This document shows, one piece after another, positions 54,668 through 63,574 of a stretch of DNA of 64,000 nucleotides (positions are counted from its first letter, which is position 1; every line of letters starts with the position of its first letter). The stretch lies in the NCBI GenBank assembly GCA_020882975.1, contig JAHRFD010000013.1, forward strand, positions 44,350-108,349. The letters are read 5' to 3'. Under the pieces are notes generated by a model that saw only the letters and a program-made list of their open reading frames with translations, had not been told where the DNA came from and ran no database searches. A program made the translations under genes and the position numbers. This stretch comes from Microcoleus sp. EPA2 (GTDB lineage: Bacteria; Cyanobacteriota; Cyanobacteriia; Cyanobacteriales; Microcoleaceae).

Positions 54668-55168
54668 GTGAATTCCGAAACAGAACCTTTATTGATTGGC
54701 GATCGTAATTATTCCATTCACCGGCGGTGGATGAGTAGAGCTGTGGAACTCGCCCTTGCCGCAGGCGATGCCGGTGAAGTGCCCGTCGGTGCTGTGATTG
54801 TTGATGGCAGTGGTAAGTTGATTGCACAAGCCGAAAATCGGCGAGAGCGAGACTGCGATCCCACAGCTCATGCTGAAATTTTGGCTCTGCGGGCGGCTGG
54901 GCAAGTTTTGCAAGATTGGCATCTCCATCAATGCACTCTTTATGTGACGCTGGAGCCTTGCCCCATGTGTGCTGGTGCTATTGTACAGGCTCGGCTCGGT
55001 TTGTTGGTCTATGGAGCAGATGACCCAAAAACTGGTACGATTCGGACTGCGGGGAATATTCCAGATAGCGCCTATTCTTGCCATCGCTTAAAGGTGCTCG
55101 GCGGGATTATGGAGTCTGTTTGTCGTCAGCAGTTGCTGTCTTGGTTTGAATCCCGCAGAAAAATTTAA
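54668..55168 (+). CDS. tadA: tRNA adenosine(34) deaminase
   Basis: 166 residues, GTG at 54668 preferred (two upstream TTG codons exist). Zinc deaminase motifs: HAEILALRAAG with the catalytic Glu, and TLEPCPMCAGAIVQARLG with the zinc cysteines; GAVIVDGSGK and PKTGT are also typical. It converts A34 to inosine in tRNA-Arg. Typical size. Divergent from the TerB gene. Confidence 0.93.
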   Translation: MNSETEPLLIGDRNYSIHRRWMSRAVELALAAGDAGEVPVGAVIVDGSGKLIAQAENRRERDCDPTAHAEILALRAAGQVLQDWHLHQCTLYVTLEPCPMCAGAIVQARLGLLVYGADDPKTGTIRTAGNIPDSAYSCHRLKVLGGIMESVCRQQLLSWFESRRKI

Positions 55169-55392
55169 ACTGTAAAAATTTTACTTGTGTAATTAACTGA
55201 AATAATAGATCCTTAAGTGTTCGATCGCCCAATGAGCAAAATGCCAATAGCCAAAGTGTCCCGCTCAAAAGACGCAAAATGTACTAAACAACTTATGTTT
55301 AGACCTGAGAACTCTCTAAAACAGCTTAATTGGTATAAGCCATAAAGCCACCATCGCCCTTAATTCGAGTACCTCATCAAAGAGTGAAACCA

Positions 55393-56067
55393 ATGCCTGC
55401 CAAGGTAGCATCTAATACATCTCGCGTTTCTCCTTGGTTAACTTCCTTGCTGTATCCGTTAGGTCACTATGTTGTCCTGCCGTCTTATTTTGGCAAGATA
55501 CACATCGCAGGACAGGAAAACTTGCCCAAGGACGGGCCTGTAATTTTAGCACCGACGCACCGTTCCCGGTGGGATGCCCTGATGATGCCCTATTCTACAG
55601 GACAAAAAGTGACTGGACGAGATTTGCGCTTTATGGTAACAGCCGATGAAGTGAAAGGACTGCAAGGGTGGTTCATCAGGCATTTGGGAGGTTTTGCTGT
55701 GGATATCCGGCATCCCGCCATCAGCAGTCTGCGTTATGGCGTAGAATTGCTCATTGCCAAGGAAATGTTGGTCATTTTTCCCGAAGGCGGAATTTTTCAG
55801 GATGGTGAAGTTCACCCGATTAAGCCTGGATTGGCTCGTTTGGCACTTCAAGCCGAGTCGAGTGTACCCGGTTTGGGGGTAAAAATTGTACCGATGAGTA
55901 TTCGCTACCGCCCCCGCGTTCCTCGATGGGGTTCTGAGGTGAAAATTGCCATCGGTTCTCCACTTTTGGTGATGGATTATGCTAAATCGGCTAGCAGCAA
56001 AAAAGAGGCGCGATTGTTGACGGCTGATTTGGAAATGGCTCTCAAACATCTTGATGAAAGTAGTTAG
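55393..56067 (+). CDS. plsC: 1-acyl-sn-glycerol-3-phosphate acyltransferase (PlsC-like)
   Basis: 224 residues from MPAKVASNTS. Acyltransferase motifs: THRSRWDAL (HX4D), then FPEGGIFQDGE (motif III) and KPGLARLAL. Lacks long membrane helices, so it binds membranes peripherally. It makes phosphatidic acid from lysophosphatidate for glycerolipids. An in-frame GTG at 55384 is an alternative start. The 56118 gene is 50 bp downstream on the same strand. Confidence 0.88.
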   Translation: MPAKVASNTSRVSPWLTSLLYPLGHYVVLPSYFGKIHIAGQENLPKDGPVILAPTHRSRWDALMMPYSTGQKVTGRDLRFMVTADEVKGLQGWFIRHLGGFAVDIRHPAISSLRYGVELLIAKEMLVIFPEGGIFQDGEVHPIKPGLARLALQAESSVPGLGVKIVPMSIRYRPRVPRWGSEVKIAIGSPLLVMDYAKSASSKKEARLLTADLEMALKHLDESS

Positions 56068-56117
56068 TTGTGATTTGTTATTTGTTATTTTGCATCATGT
56101 TGGGTAGGTGAGAATCA

Positions 56118-56498
56118 ATGGGTTTTGGTTTGAACTTTAAGCCTGGTCAAATTGTCAGTTTAGAGTGTGGAGATGCGTGTCTGCATTCCGAAGTAATTCA
56201 GGTGGTTGAGGCGCGTCAAGTTTGTTGGGTGCGCCCTTTAATGTTAGTTATATTCTCGTCACCACAGGATTTGGGCGATCGCCTTTCCCCAGAATACAGT
56301 TTGTTAGATTTGCGGGATGGTTCGGATTTGCTGTGGCCTTTGAATTTGTTTCGGGCTGCTTTAGATACAGAAGTCATTGCGCTATTGACTCAGTTGCACT
56401 CTCTGGATTCTGAAAAAAAGGATGGGGTGATTGCATCTAGGCAACTTCGGGATTTTGTCGATCGAGTTTGGACAGCTTTTCCCACAGCTTTTCATTAG
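56118..56498 (+). CDS. Conserved hypothetical protein
   Basis: 126 residues, probably soluble. Opens MGFGLNFKPGQIVSLECGDAC, then VIQVVEARQVCWVRPLML, suggesting a small beta-barrel (SH3-like) region, and a helical tail with SRQLRDFVDRVWTAF. No catalytic motif. Downstream of plsC by 50 bp on the same strand, so possibly co-transcribed. The stop codon is at the boundary of heptamer repeats. Function unknown. Confidence 0.7.
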   Translation: MGFGLNFKPGQIVSLECGDACLHSEVIQVVEARQVCWVRPLMLVIFSSPQDLGDRLSPEYSLLDLRDGSDLLWPLNLFRAALDTEVIALLTQLHSLDSEKKDGVIASRQLRDFVDRVWTAFPTAFH

Positions 56499-56499
56499 T

Positions 56500-56921
56500 T
56501 ATTGGTTATTTGTTATTTGTTATTTGTAACAGATAACTAATAATAACTAACCGAACGCACGCAACTACGGCGCGGCGGTTCCTGCTGTTATGAAGTACAA
56601 AAGCGGAGTCCATCACATTTTTGTAGGGGAGAAGCATTCGCGCCCATATCCTATAGATATATCACAGATTTTCAACGCGAATGCTTCGCCCCTCTAGGCG
56701 TGTTTCCCAAATCAGGATGCTTCGAGGAGCAATTAATATCAATTCCTCTCTTCATCGGAATTATTCATTTCTCTCCGATCTCTCTGTGTTCTCTGTGCTC
56801 TCTGTGGTTAAATCATGACCATGCAACGGTCAACCATATAACAAACCAATTTATTAAATGTTGAGGATTCATTAAGTGTGTCGCTCTTGCAGCGGGAACC
56901 GCTGTAACTAATCACAAAATT
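56500..56921. other. Repeat-filled gap of 423 bp
   Basis: Contains, in order: TTATTTG-type heptamers from the stop codon to about 56530; an inverted-repeat element with GGGGAGAAGCATTCGCG at 56626-56642 and its complement (one mismatch) at 56676-56692; and a MITE-like element with the CTCTGTG core at about 56736-56820 (copies at 27591 and 41620). No gene recognised. Confidence 0.8.
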
Positions 56922-57686
56922 TTAAAATACCGCGTGGGAAAGTTCTTCAGGGTTGAGATTATTGTGAATTACTTTACCATCGCGGAACCACACAACTCGC
57001 CGAGTTTGGCGCGCCACTTCCGGTTCGTGCGTTACCATCACCACTGTCATGCCACTTTCATTAAATTCTGTAAAGATATCCATTACTTCTTGGGTGGTTT
57101 TAGTGTCTAATGCACCTGTAGGTTCGTCTGCTAGTAATAATACAGGACGATTGACTATGGCGCGCGCGATCGCCACTCGTTGCTGCTGTCCTCCTGAAAG
57201 TTGATTTGGTTTATTTTGCAGCCGACTTTGCAAGCCTACCTTCGTTAAAGCGTCTACAGCCCGATCCCGTCTTTCGGTTGAAGCAACACCGGCATAAACC
57301 ATCGGTAACATCACATTTTCTAATGCTGTTAACTGAGACAACAGGTGAAATTGCTGGAAGACAAAACCTAATTTTAAATTCCGAATTCCGGCCAAGTCTG
57401 ATTCGGGCATTTGGGCGACATCTACGCCGTCTAGGTAATAACTGCCGCTCGTAGGTCGATCGAGACAACCGATAATATTCATAGCTGTAGATTTACCAGA
57501 ACCCGATGCGCCCATAATCGCACAATATTCTCCCTGTCTCACCGTCAAGCTGACACCGTTTAAGGCGCGAACTTCTAAGTCGCCAACCCCATAAACTTTG
57601 GTGATATCTTCGAGACCGACAATAACTGGTTTTGAGAGGACTTCCTCGTTGACTTCTTGGTAGGTATCGGTTTGTAGTTCAGGCAT
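56922..57686 (-). CDS. ABC transporter ATPase (MacB/LolD/DevA type)
   Basis: 254 residues. Walker A GASGSGKST, Q-loop FVFQQFHLL, signature LSGGQQQR and Walker B LLLADEPTGALD define the MacB/LolD/DevA subgroup that works with a FtsX-like permease for lipoprotein or glycolipid export. No permease or DevB-type adaptor is next to it, so the partner is elsewhere or unrecognised. Single gene with repeats on both sides. Confidence 0.92.
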   Translation of the reverse strand: MPELQTDTYQEVNEEVLSKPVIVGLEDITKVYGVGDLEVRALNGVSLTVRQGEYCAIMGASGSGKSTAMNIIGCLDRPTSGSYYLDGVDVAQMPESDLAGIRNLKLGFVFQQFHLLSQLTALENVMLPMVYAGVASTERRDRAVDALTKVGLQSRLQNKPNQLSGGQQQRVAIARAIVNRPVLLLADEPTGALDTKTTQEVMDIFTEFNESGMTVVMVTHEPEVARQTRRVVWFRDGKVIHNNLNPEELSHAVF

Positions 57687-57777
57687 TTGTTTTTATGTGC
57701 GATCGACACAACTAACTACTAACTTAACACTTCTGAGCGGTTTTCGGGGGTGGAAGGGCGATGTTTAGACGGTTGCG

Positions 57778-58018
57778 GGACTTACGCAGGGGTAGTCAAA
57801 AACCGGGTTTTTTGACGTAATAATTCGTTAGAGCGCGCGGAAACGATAAAAACCCGGTTTCTTTGGTGTGGGTGAGTAAGTCCTAAATTAAACCTCTTGC
57901 AAAAGTCAAATTTACCCCCCTTAGTCCCCCCTTATTAAGGGGGGAAACAAGAACAATCTTGCTCCCGGACCTTAGTAAGGTCCGGGTTGGGGTGGGGTGC
58001 TTTGGATTTTTGCAAGAG
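57778..58018. repeat. Two adjacent inverted-repeat elements
   Basis: Element 1 spans 57778-57883: GGACTTAC / GTAAGTCC outer arms and AAAACCGGGTTTT / AAAACCCGGTTT inner arms. Element 2 spans 57894-58018: CTCTTGCAAAA / TTTTGCAAGAG ends around CCCCCCTTATTAAGGGGGG and GGACCTTAGTAAGGTCC palindromes. Non-coding, MITE-like. They occupy most of the 353-bp gap before the Uma2 gene. Confidence 0.8.
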
Positions 58019-58039
58019 TTCTCTTAAACAATTTGTGGC

Positions 58040-58741
58040 TTAAATGCGATCGGGATCTATGTTCAATTCGCGCAATTTTGCGGCCAAACGTTCGGCTCTT
58101 TGAGATTCTTGTTCAGCTCTTTGAGCTTCTTGTTCGGCTCTTTGAGATTCTTGTTCAGCACGCTGGCGGTTTAATTCACCCTGTTCCTCCAATTCCGCAT
58201 AAGAAAGAAACCTTTGTCCATCTGGCCGATAAATTTCTAGCCCATCTTCGCCCAACTCAAATCTTACTCCCAATCTAGGACTAATCCAGCCCTCCATCGG
58301 CTCAATTATTTCTAAGTTTCCTTCAATTCTTTGCCAACCACTCAAATCGTTGTTTTCTGGATCGTAAAGGTAATATTCCTCAACTCCATAGCGATTGTAA
58401 AATGCAAGTTTTTTGTACATCTTGATTTGGCGATCGTTATGAGAGCGAATCTCAAATACGACTTGGGGAGCAATATTCTCTTCGCGAAATTGCATATAGG
58501 AAGGCCGATCGCCCTTGGGTCTACCAAATATTACCATTGTATCCGGTGCTTGAGAAATATCTGGTCTACCTTCAACTGGATACCACAGTAAATCGGCTGC
58601 TATAAAGACGTTTGGGTCATTTTTGAACAGCGATTCGCAGCCTTCTTGAATTTTGACAATTAAATCAAATTGAGTTGTACTATCTGCTATTGGTTGACCG
58701 TCGCTGGATGGATAAATAATTTGTTCATTCGTGACTTGCAT
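58040..58741 (-). CDS. Uma2 family (DUF820) endonuclease-like protein with coiled-coil tail
   Basis: 233 residues. DUF820 core: PDTMVIFGRPKGDR, QVVFEIRSHNDRQIKMYKKL and VEEYYLYDPE. Third Uma2-type protein of the window. The C-terminus has heptad-like repeats of RAEQE(S/A)Q, encoded by 21-bp DNA repeats, giving a coiled-coil tail of about 40 residues (ending LRELNIDPDRI). This tail is common in cyanobacterial Uma2 proteins. Role unknown. Confidence 0.9.
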   Translation of the reverse strand: MQVTNEQIIYPSSDGQPIADSTTQFDLIVKIQEGCESLFKNDPNVFIAADLLWYPVEGRPDISQAPDTMVIFGRPKGDRPSYMQFREENIAPQVVFEIRSHNDRQIKMYKKLAFYNRYGVEEYYLYDPENNDLSGWQRIEGNLEIIEPMEGWISPRLGVRFELGEDGLEIYRPDGQRFLSYAELEEQGELNRQRAEQESQRAEQEAQRAEQESQRAERLAAKLRELNIDPDRI

Positions 58742-59146
58742 TGTGGTTGTGTCCGAGAACTATGTAGGTTTAATTATACTAGATTGGGTGATATTTATTG
58801 AGTTATATCAATTCCGGGTGCGCCGGAATGATATAGAGGACACGGCAGTGCCGTGTCCCTACACGCGATACCCGTAGGGACACGGCACTGCCCATTGGTG
58901 TCAACTTAAGGTCAAACCCAGTCAGAGAATGTTGTTTGACGATTAAGGCCAGATCCCCCCTAACCCCCCTTAAGAAGGGGGGGACAGGAGTCCGATCAAA
59001 GTCCCCCTTCTTAAGGGGGATTTAGGGGGATCTAGACTCAGGTAAAAACCAGATTTCTCAGGGCTTTCAGGCTTAAGTTGACACCAATGGGCACTGCCGT
59101 GTCCTAATTTTCGCTACTAATAATTCCGACGCTACCGGAAACGATA
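58742..59146. other. Gap of 405 bp filled by nested inverted repeats
   Basis: From 58838 to 59104 nearly all sequence is palindromic. A 33-bp arm at 58878-58910 pairs with 59072-59104 with one mismatch, and encloses two CCCCCTT/AAGGGGG palindromes (around 58955 and 59005). At both outer edges (near 58803 and 59122) lie MITE ends similar to 41620. No gene seen. Confidence 0.85.
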
Positions 59147-59587
59147 TTACTGAGTCATCCGTTGTTGCGCGGCTGGTGACGGATATGCACCAACTTCTAT
59201 CAAAAGTTGTCGCTCTCTAATCCGCTCATTATGATTAAATTCTAGAATTCTTGCTGTCACTTCTCCAATATCTGTTATTGGTTGAATCGCAGCTTTATCT
59301 AAGCGAAAATGTTCTCCCCAAGAATCTCTGCGCGGATTGAAAAAACGCACTAATTCTCCAGTGCGCCAAACAATTGAGCCTAAATCGGTTCCTTTCTGGA
59401 GGTTGCAGAAAATACAAGCATAGGCGAGGTTATCGGCTGTTGTTTCTCCACCATGTTTGATGCTGATGATGTGGTCAACTTGACAGCCGGAACTATCTGC
59501 TTCTGTAATTAAGCAGTATTCGCAAAGTCGATCGGCACGAACAGCAACTAAGCGTCGCAGTTCGACATTAATATAAGGACGAGACAT
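59147..59587 (-). CDS. HNH endonuclease
   Basis: 146 residues. HNH motif with zinc cysteines: CEYCLITEA, then VDHIISIKHGGETTADN and CIFCNLQKG, the core of the 5-methylcytosine-specific-restriction-like HNH group. Likely DNA nuclease. It lies 7 bp downstream of a small 84-residue gene on the same strand, so they form a two-gene unit; the small partner could be an antitoxin or specificity factor. Common in cyanobacteria, function unproven. Confidence 0.9.
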   Translation of the reverse strand: MSRPYINVELRRLVAVRADRLCEYCLITEADSSGCQVDHIISIKHGGETTADNLAYACIFCNLQKGTDLGSIVWRTGELVRFFNPRRDSWGEHFRLDKAAIQPITDIGEVTARILEFNHNERIRERQLLIEVGAYPSPAAQQRMTQ

Positions 59588-59594
59588 AAAAAAC

Positions 59595-59849
59595 TTACTC
59601 TTTAACGATGTGTTTGCGAGCGACTGCTTTGATTAACCTCAACAGATGTTCTACTACTAGAAAATTGTCTAATTCGATTTTATCCTCGCGGGTCAAGCCT
59701 TCATTGTTGTGTGCGTAAATTAGGTCGGCGATATGTTCTTTTGCTTCTTCGGATAGTTGAAAGTTGATGATGCTTTCGGGAGTGGTTCCCGCAGCAAAAA
59801 ACTCTACTATTTCTGAATATGCTTGGGGAATCTTAGTGGCTACAGTCAT
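59595..59849 (-). CDS. Small helical partner of the HNH gene
   Basis: 84 residues, all-alpha in appearance (YSEIVEFFAAGTTPESIINFQLSEEAKEHIADLI, FLVVEHLLRLIKAVARKHI). No known DNA-binding motif, no signal peptide. It lies 7 bp upstream of the HNH nuclease gene and 28 bp downstream of the NACHT gene. The small, acidic-then-basic form and placement are typical of toxin-antitoxin partners, but I do not recognise the family. Confidence 0.6.
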   Translation of the reverse strand: MTVATKIPQAYSEIVEFFAAGTTPESIINFQLSEEAKEHIADLIYAHNNEGLTREDKIELDNFLVVEHLLRLIKAVARKHIVKE

Positions 59850-59877
59850 AATTGATTGCTCCTTTTTTTCGTTTATA

Positions 59878-62800
59878 TCACAACTTGCCTAATTTTGCCA
59901 ATTGTTTCTCGGCAAAGTTGCGGACTTTTTCATCTGGATCGTTGACAAATCGATCGCGAAGTATTTCTAATGTTTTTGGGCGATCGAGGTATTGTTTAAC
60001 CATGATTTTAAGTGCTGTTTTTCGCGGGTTAATTTGAATGTGCGAATTACCTTCAAAAGGATCATTTATAGCAAGATCGCACAATAATTCAAATATTTTA
60101 TTTTCATTTTTCCACCCCTGTGATAATTCTTCGATTGCTGCATCTCGCACAAACGAATTATCATCAGATTGAGTAAGTTGTTTGAGCCAAGGTAGGGTTT
60201 CGGGAGCATCTTTCCACCCCCGTGCTAATTCTTGGATTGCTGCTCTTTGCAGGAAATGATTATTATCAGATTGAGCGCATTGTTTGAGGATAGGTAAGGT
60301 TTCGGGGTCATCTTTCCACCACCGTGCTAATTCTTGGACTGCTTGTCGCACAACCCAAAAATCATCAGATTGAGTACATTTTTTGAGAAGAGGTAAGGTT
60401 TCGGGGTCATCCTTCCACCACCGGGCCAACTCTTGGACTGCTGCTTGTTGCACAAACAAATCATCATCAGATTGGGCTATTTGTTTGATTATAGGTAAGA
60501 TTTGTGGGTCATCTTTCCAGCCTCGTGATAATTCTTGAAGTGCTGCTTGTCGCACATGATGACTCTTATCACATTGAACACATTGTTTGAGCCAAGGTAA
60601 GGTTTCTGGGTCATCTTTCCACACCCGTGATAATTCTTGAACGGCTGTTTCTCGCACATGATGATTCTTATCACATTGAGCATATTGTTTGAGCCAATGT
60701 AAGGTTTCGGGGTCATCCTTCCACCCCCGGGCTAATTCTTGGACGGCTGTTTCTCGTACCTCGAAATCATCACTAGATTGAGCTATTTGTTTGATTACAG
60801 ATAAAGTTGTTGGGTCATCTTTCCACCCATGTGCTATTTCTTGGACTGCTGCTTGTCTTACAAACGGACTACCATCACTATCGTCAAATTGAGTCCGTTG
60901 TTTGAGCCAAGGCAAGGTTTCTGGGTCATCTTTCCAGCCCCGTGCTAATTCTTGAACGGCTGTTTCTCGCACACCTAAATCATTAGCAAATTGAGCCTGT
61001 TGTTTGAGCCAAGTTAAGGTTTCTGATTTGTTCTTGTACCCCCGTACAAATTTTTGGACGGCTGCTTTTAGCACATCTGAATAATCATCAGATTGAGCTA
61101 ATTGTTTTAGCCAAAGTAAAATTCCCGGGTCATCTTGCCAAGTAAAGCCGATCGCATTTACTGCTTGAGTGCGAATTTCCTGAACTAGATCTGCTTCTTC
61201 TTCATAACACTCATAATGGTAAATGAGATCGTATTTGGTTAACTCTTTTAATCGTTCAAGCAATTGACTGTCAACGGCAGCAATCTCCTTTCTATCCCTC
61301 ACCTCATCCAAACACTTCGCCGCCAAAAATAGGTTGGTAAACTTTTGCGCTTCCCCATCCTGAGCCATCAAAAACTGAATCACTTCCCCTGTCAACTTTC
61401 CAGCAATTAACCCCGCAATCAAACACAAAACTTCCTGCCAAGATTCATCATCCCAATGCGGGCCAAAAACTTCTGCTTTCAACTCATCCAGCGATAGTTC
61501 TAAAGCCTGAACCCTATTCACCACTTGCGATGCACAGAAATATTCCAAGAAAGTTCGATGCACAAACCCGTAACTGTCCGCACCCAAATAACATAAAATA
61601 AAGTTGCGAGTTCGCAGTTGATTGATGATTAACTTCCCCCGGTTTCTCGGTTGGTCAAAATCTTTATTTTTCAGATATGCTGTCAGAATATCTTCCAAAT
61701 CTTCGGCACTAATAATATTGCCAGCTAAGCCTTCAGGTGCTGCTTGCATTTTCCAAGCAACTCGCCGCAGCATTTCTTGCTTGTCTTTGGCATCAATCGT
61801 TTTTGGATCGAGTCTGCTATCCTCTACTAAAGACCTTTCCACATCCCATTGATACAGCAATACTCGCGAAGCTTGATTGTAAAGTTCTGCCCTGTCTCTC
61901 GGCAATTCTTGACTGCGATTCAAAATTGCCATAATCGTTAACAATAACGGATTTCCGGCTAAATCTTGAATTGTTGATGAATACTCTAGCGCTCTTTTCA
62001 TCCGATCGCAAATTCGCACTTTTTCCCTAGCATCCGTAAAAGTCAATTCATGCCAGCGGTGCACAAAATCCTGAATCTGTGCGGGATTCAAGTCTTGGAG
62101 GATAAAGTGATGAAAGTCCGCATCCTGCAACCGTTGAGGTTTGTAACCAATAATCCGAGAGGTGACAATCACCCGCACGCGCGGATAGTCGTTAGTAAAC
62201 CGATGAATTGCGGTAATTACATCTTCTCGTTTCCCGGAATCGAAAATTTCATCTAATCCGTCGAACATCACCACAGCGTCGCCGGCTTTAAGTTGTTCGT
62301 GCAATTGATGCTGATTCAAGTCACAAATAAAACCTGAGTTTTTATGGCAAAATTCCAGGAAATTCTGGCAATGTCCTGATTCCAGGTTGCGAATGTAAAT
62401 CCGCAATTCTATTAACAGCGGAATCGGGAGAGATGTTACGCTATTTAAAGGCGATCGCGCCCAGGTTAATGCTAAATATTGTAACAGAGTAGATTTGCCC
62501 GCACCCGGATCGCCTAAAATCACAATGTAGGGATAATTTGACTTGTCATTGATGACATCTAACACGGATACTATCGCCTGAGAAAAATAACCGCGTCGAT
62601 ATTTCTCTAGATTCTCAAGTGCGATCGCCTCTAGTCGATCGCTATCTTCCAACCGCCGTTGATGTTCCTTGGGAATTTCGTAAGCTTGGGGCAGAAATGA
62701 CTCGTAAATTAAGCGCACATCTTGGAAAATAAAGATTTGCCAAACTTTCAGCTTTTCGCGATAATCGTAGGTATTGCTATCGACGCTGCTTAAATCCAGA

Positions 62801-63393
62801 TTGCTGTAACGTTCACACAAAGCCTCTTGATATTGCCTCAAATCAAAATCGGGGATTATCCCAGCAATTTCTTGAGAGTTTTTCTGAATGCTGTCCAGAT
62901 TTTGAGCATTCAAGATATCCCGCAAGTCTTTTGAGTCAAAGAGAATTTCTTGAACTTCGGCGAGATACTGATTGGCGATGGTTTGCCACTTAAATCTGGC
63001 GGGCAAAGCTGCTAAATCTAGTTGAGTCCAGGTTTGTTCGAGAAGTTCTGCATCGAGGGATTCGCGATCGCTCTCAAAGGCCTTACCCAAAATTTCCTTA
63101 ACTGACTTGTTGCTGATAAACTTTTTAACATCTTTAATATACAGCTTAATCTGGTCTTGGGAAAGTCCGCTGATTTTCAACTGTTGTTGCACTAACTCCA
63201 AAAACTTTTTCAGCGCTTTACCTCCTGCGACTTGTCGCGGATCTTTTTCGCCAAATAAGACGTTTTTTAGGGAATCTTTGAAAAAATCTTTAGCAAAATC
63301 CTTCGCGCCGTTTACTGCCAACTCTTCTAAGATGGGTTTGACGAGAATGCCGACTCCTTGCGTTACTCCCCAGACCACAAGCCAATCAATCAT
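59878..63393 (-). CDS. NACHT NTPase with HEAT-repeat C-terminus
   Basis: 1171 residues from the ATG at 63393 (MIDWLVVWGVTQGVG); the TTG at 63435 is less likely. Layout: helical N-terminal domain (about 1-240), NACHT NTPase with Walker A ILGDPGAGKST (about 294-302) and Walker B VVMFDGLDE (about 374-382), a helical region and about eleven HEAT-like repeats of about 31 residues, each with a variant of VQELARGWKDDPETLPWLKQ. NACHT proteins with such ends (Avs-related STAND sensors) defend against phage. The near-identical repeats imply recent expansion or selection for ligand specificity. Confidence 0.88.
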   Translation of the reverse strand: MIDWLVVWGVTQGVGILVKPILEELAVNGAKDFAKDFFKDSLKNVLFGEKDPRQVAGGKALKKFLELVQQQLKISGLSQDQIKLYIKDVKKFISNKSVKEILGKAFESDRESLDAELLEQTWTQLDLAALPARFKWQTIANQYLAEVQEILFDSKDLRDILNAQNLDSIQKNSQEIAGIIPDFDLRQYQEALCERYSNLDLSSVDSNTYDYREKLKVWQIFIFQDVRLIYESFLPQAYEIPKEHQRRLEDSDRLEAIALENLEKYRRGYFSQAIVSVLDVINDKSNYPYIVILGDPGAGKSTLLQYLALTWARSPLNSVTSLPIPLLIELRIYIRNLESGHCQNFLEFCHKNSGFICDLNQHQLHEQLKAGDAVVMFDGLDEIFDSGKREDVITAIHRFTNDYPRVRVIVTSRIIGYKPQRLQDADFHHFILQDLNPAQIQDFVHRWHELTFTDAREKVRICDRMKRALEYSSTIQDLAGNPLLLTIMAILNRSQELPRDRAELYNQASRVLLYQWDVERSLVEDSRLDPKTIDAKDKQEMLRRVAWKMQAAPEGLAGNIISAEDLEDILTAYLKNKDFDQPRNRGKLIINQLRTRNFILCYLGADSYGFVHRTFLEYFCASQVVNRVQALELSLDELKAEVFGPHWDDESWQEVLCLIAGLIAGKLTGEVIQFLMAQDGEAQKFTNLFLAAKCLDEVRDRKEIAAVDSQLLERLKELTKYDLIYHYECYEEEADLVQEIRTQAVNAIGFTWQDDPGILLWLKQLAQSDDYSDVLKAAVQKFVRGYKNKSETLTWLKQQAQFANDLGVRETAVQELARGWKDDPETLPWLKQRTQFDDSDGSPFVRQAAVQEIAHGWKDDPTTLSVIKQIAQSSDDFEVRETAVQELARGWKDDPETLHWLKQYAQCDKNHHVRETAVQELSRVWKDDPETLPWLKQCVQCDKSHHVRQAALQELSRGWKDDPQILPIIKQIAQSDDDLFVQQAAVQELARWWKDDPETLPLLKKCTQSDDFWVVRQAVQELARWWKDDPETLPILKQCAQSDNNHFLQRAAIQELARGWKDAPETLPWLKQLTQSDDNSFVRDAAIEELSQGWKNENKIFELLCDLAINDPFEGNSHIQINPRKTALKIMVKQYLDRPKTLEILRDRFVNDPDEKVRNFAEKQLAKLGKL

Positions 63394-63541
63394 AAAGCTA
63401 GCCCGACCAATAAATTTATCTCTATAATATAGCAATTATCAATGATTTGTGAAGCTCAAACAACTGTAGGGTAATTCCAGTGGGATTGGTGTCAAAAATT
63501 GCGTTAAACTCGCATTCAACTTCTCGTTATACCCACAGTCC

Positions 63542-63563
63542 GGCAGGGGTTCAAACCCCTGCC
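63542..63563. repeat. Perfect hairpin beside the array
   Basis: GGCAGGGGTT / AACCCCTGCC stem with a 2-base loop, 12 bases before the 145-bp array. Another palindrome family; may serve as a terminator. Confidence 0.7.
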
Positions 63564-63574
63564 TCAAAGCGAAA

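Noticed and set aside
55546..56049. 167-residue minus-strand frame
   Set aside because: Antisense to plsC with its codon-driven openness; no signals.
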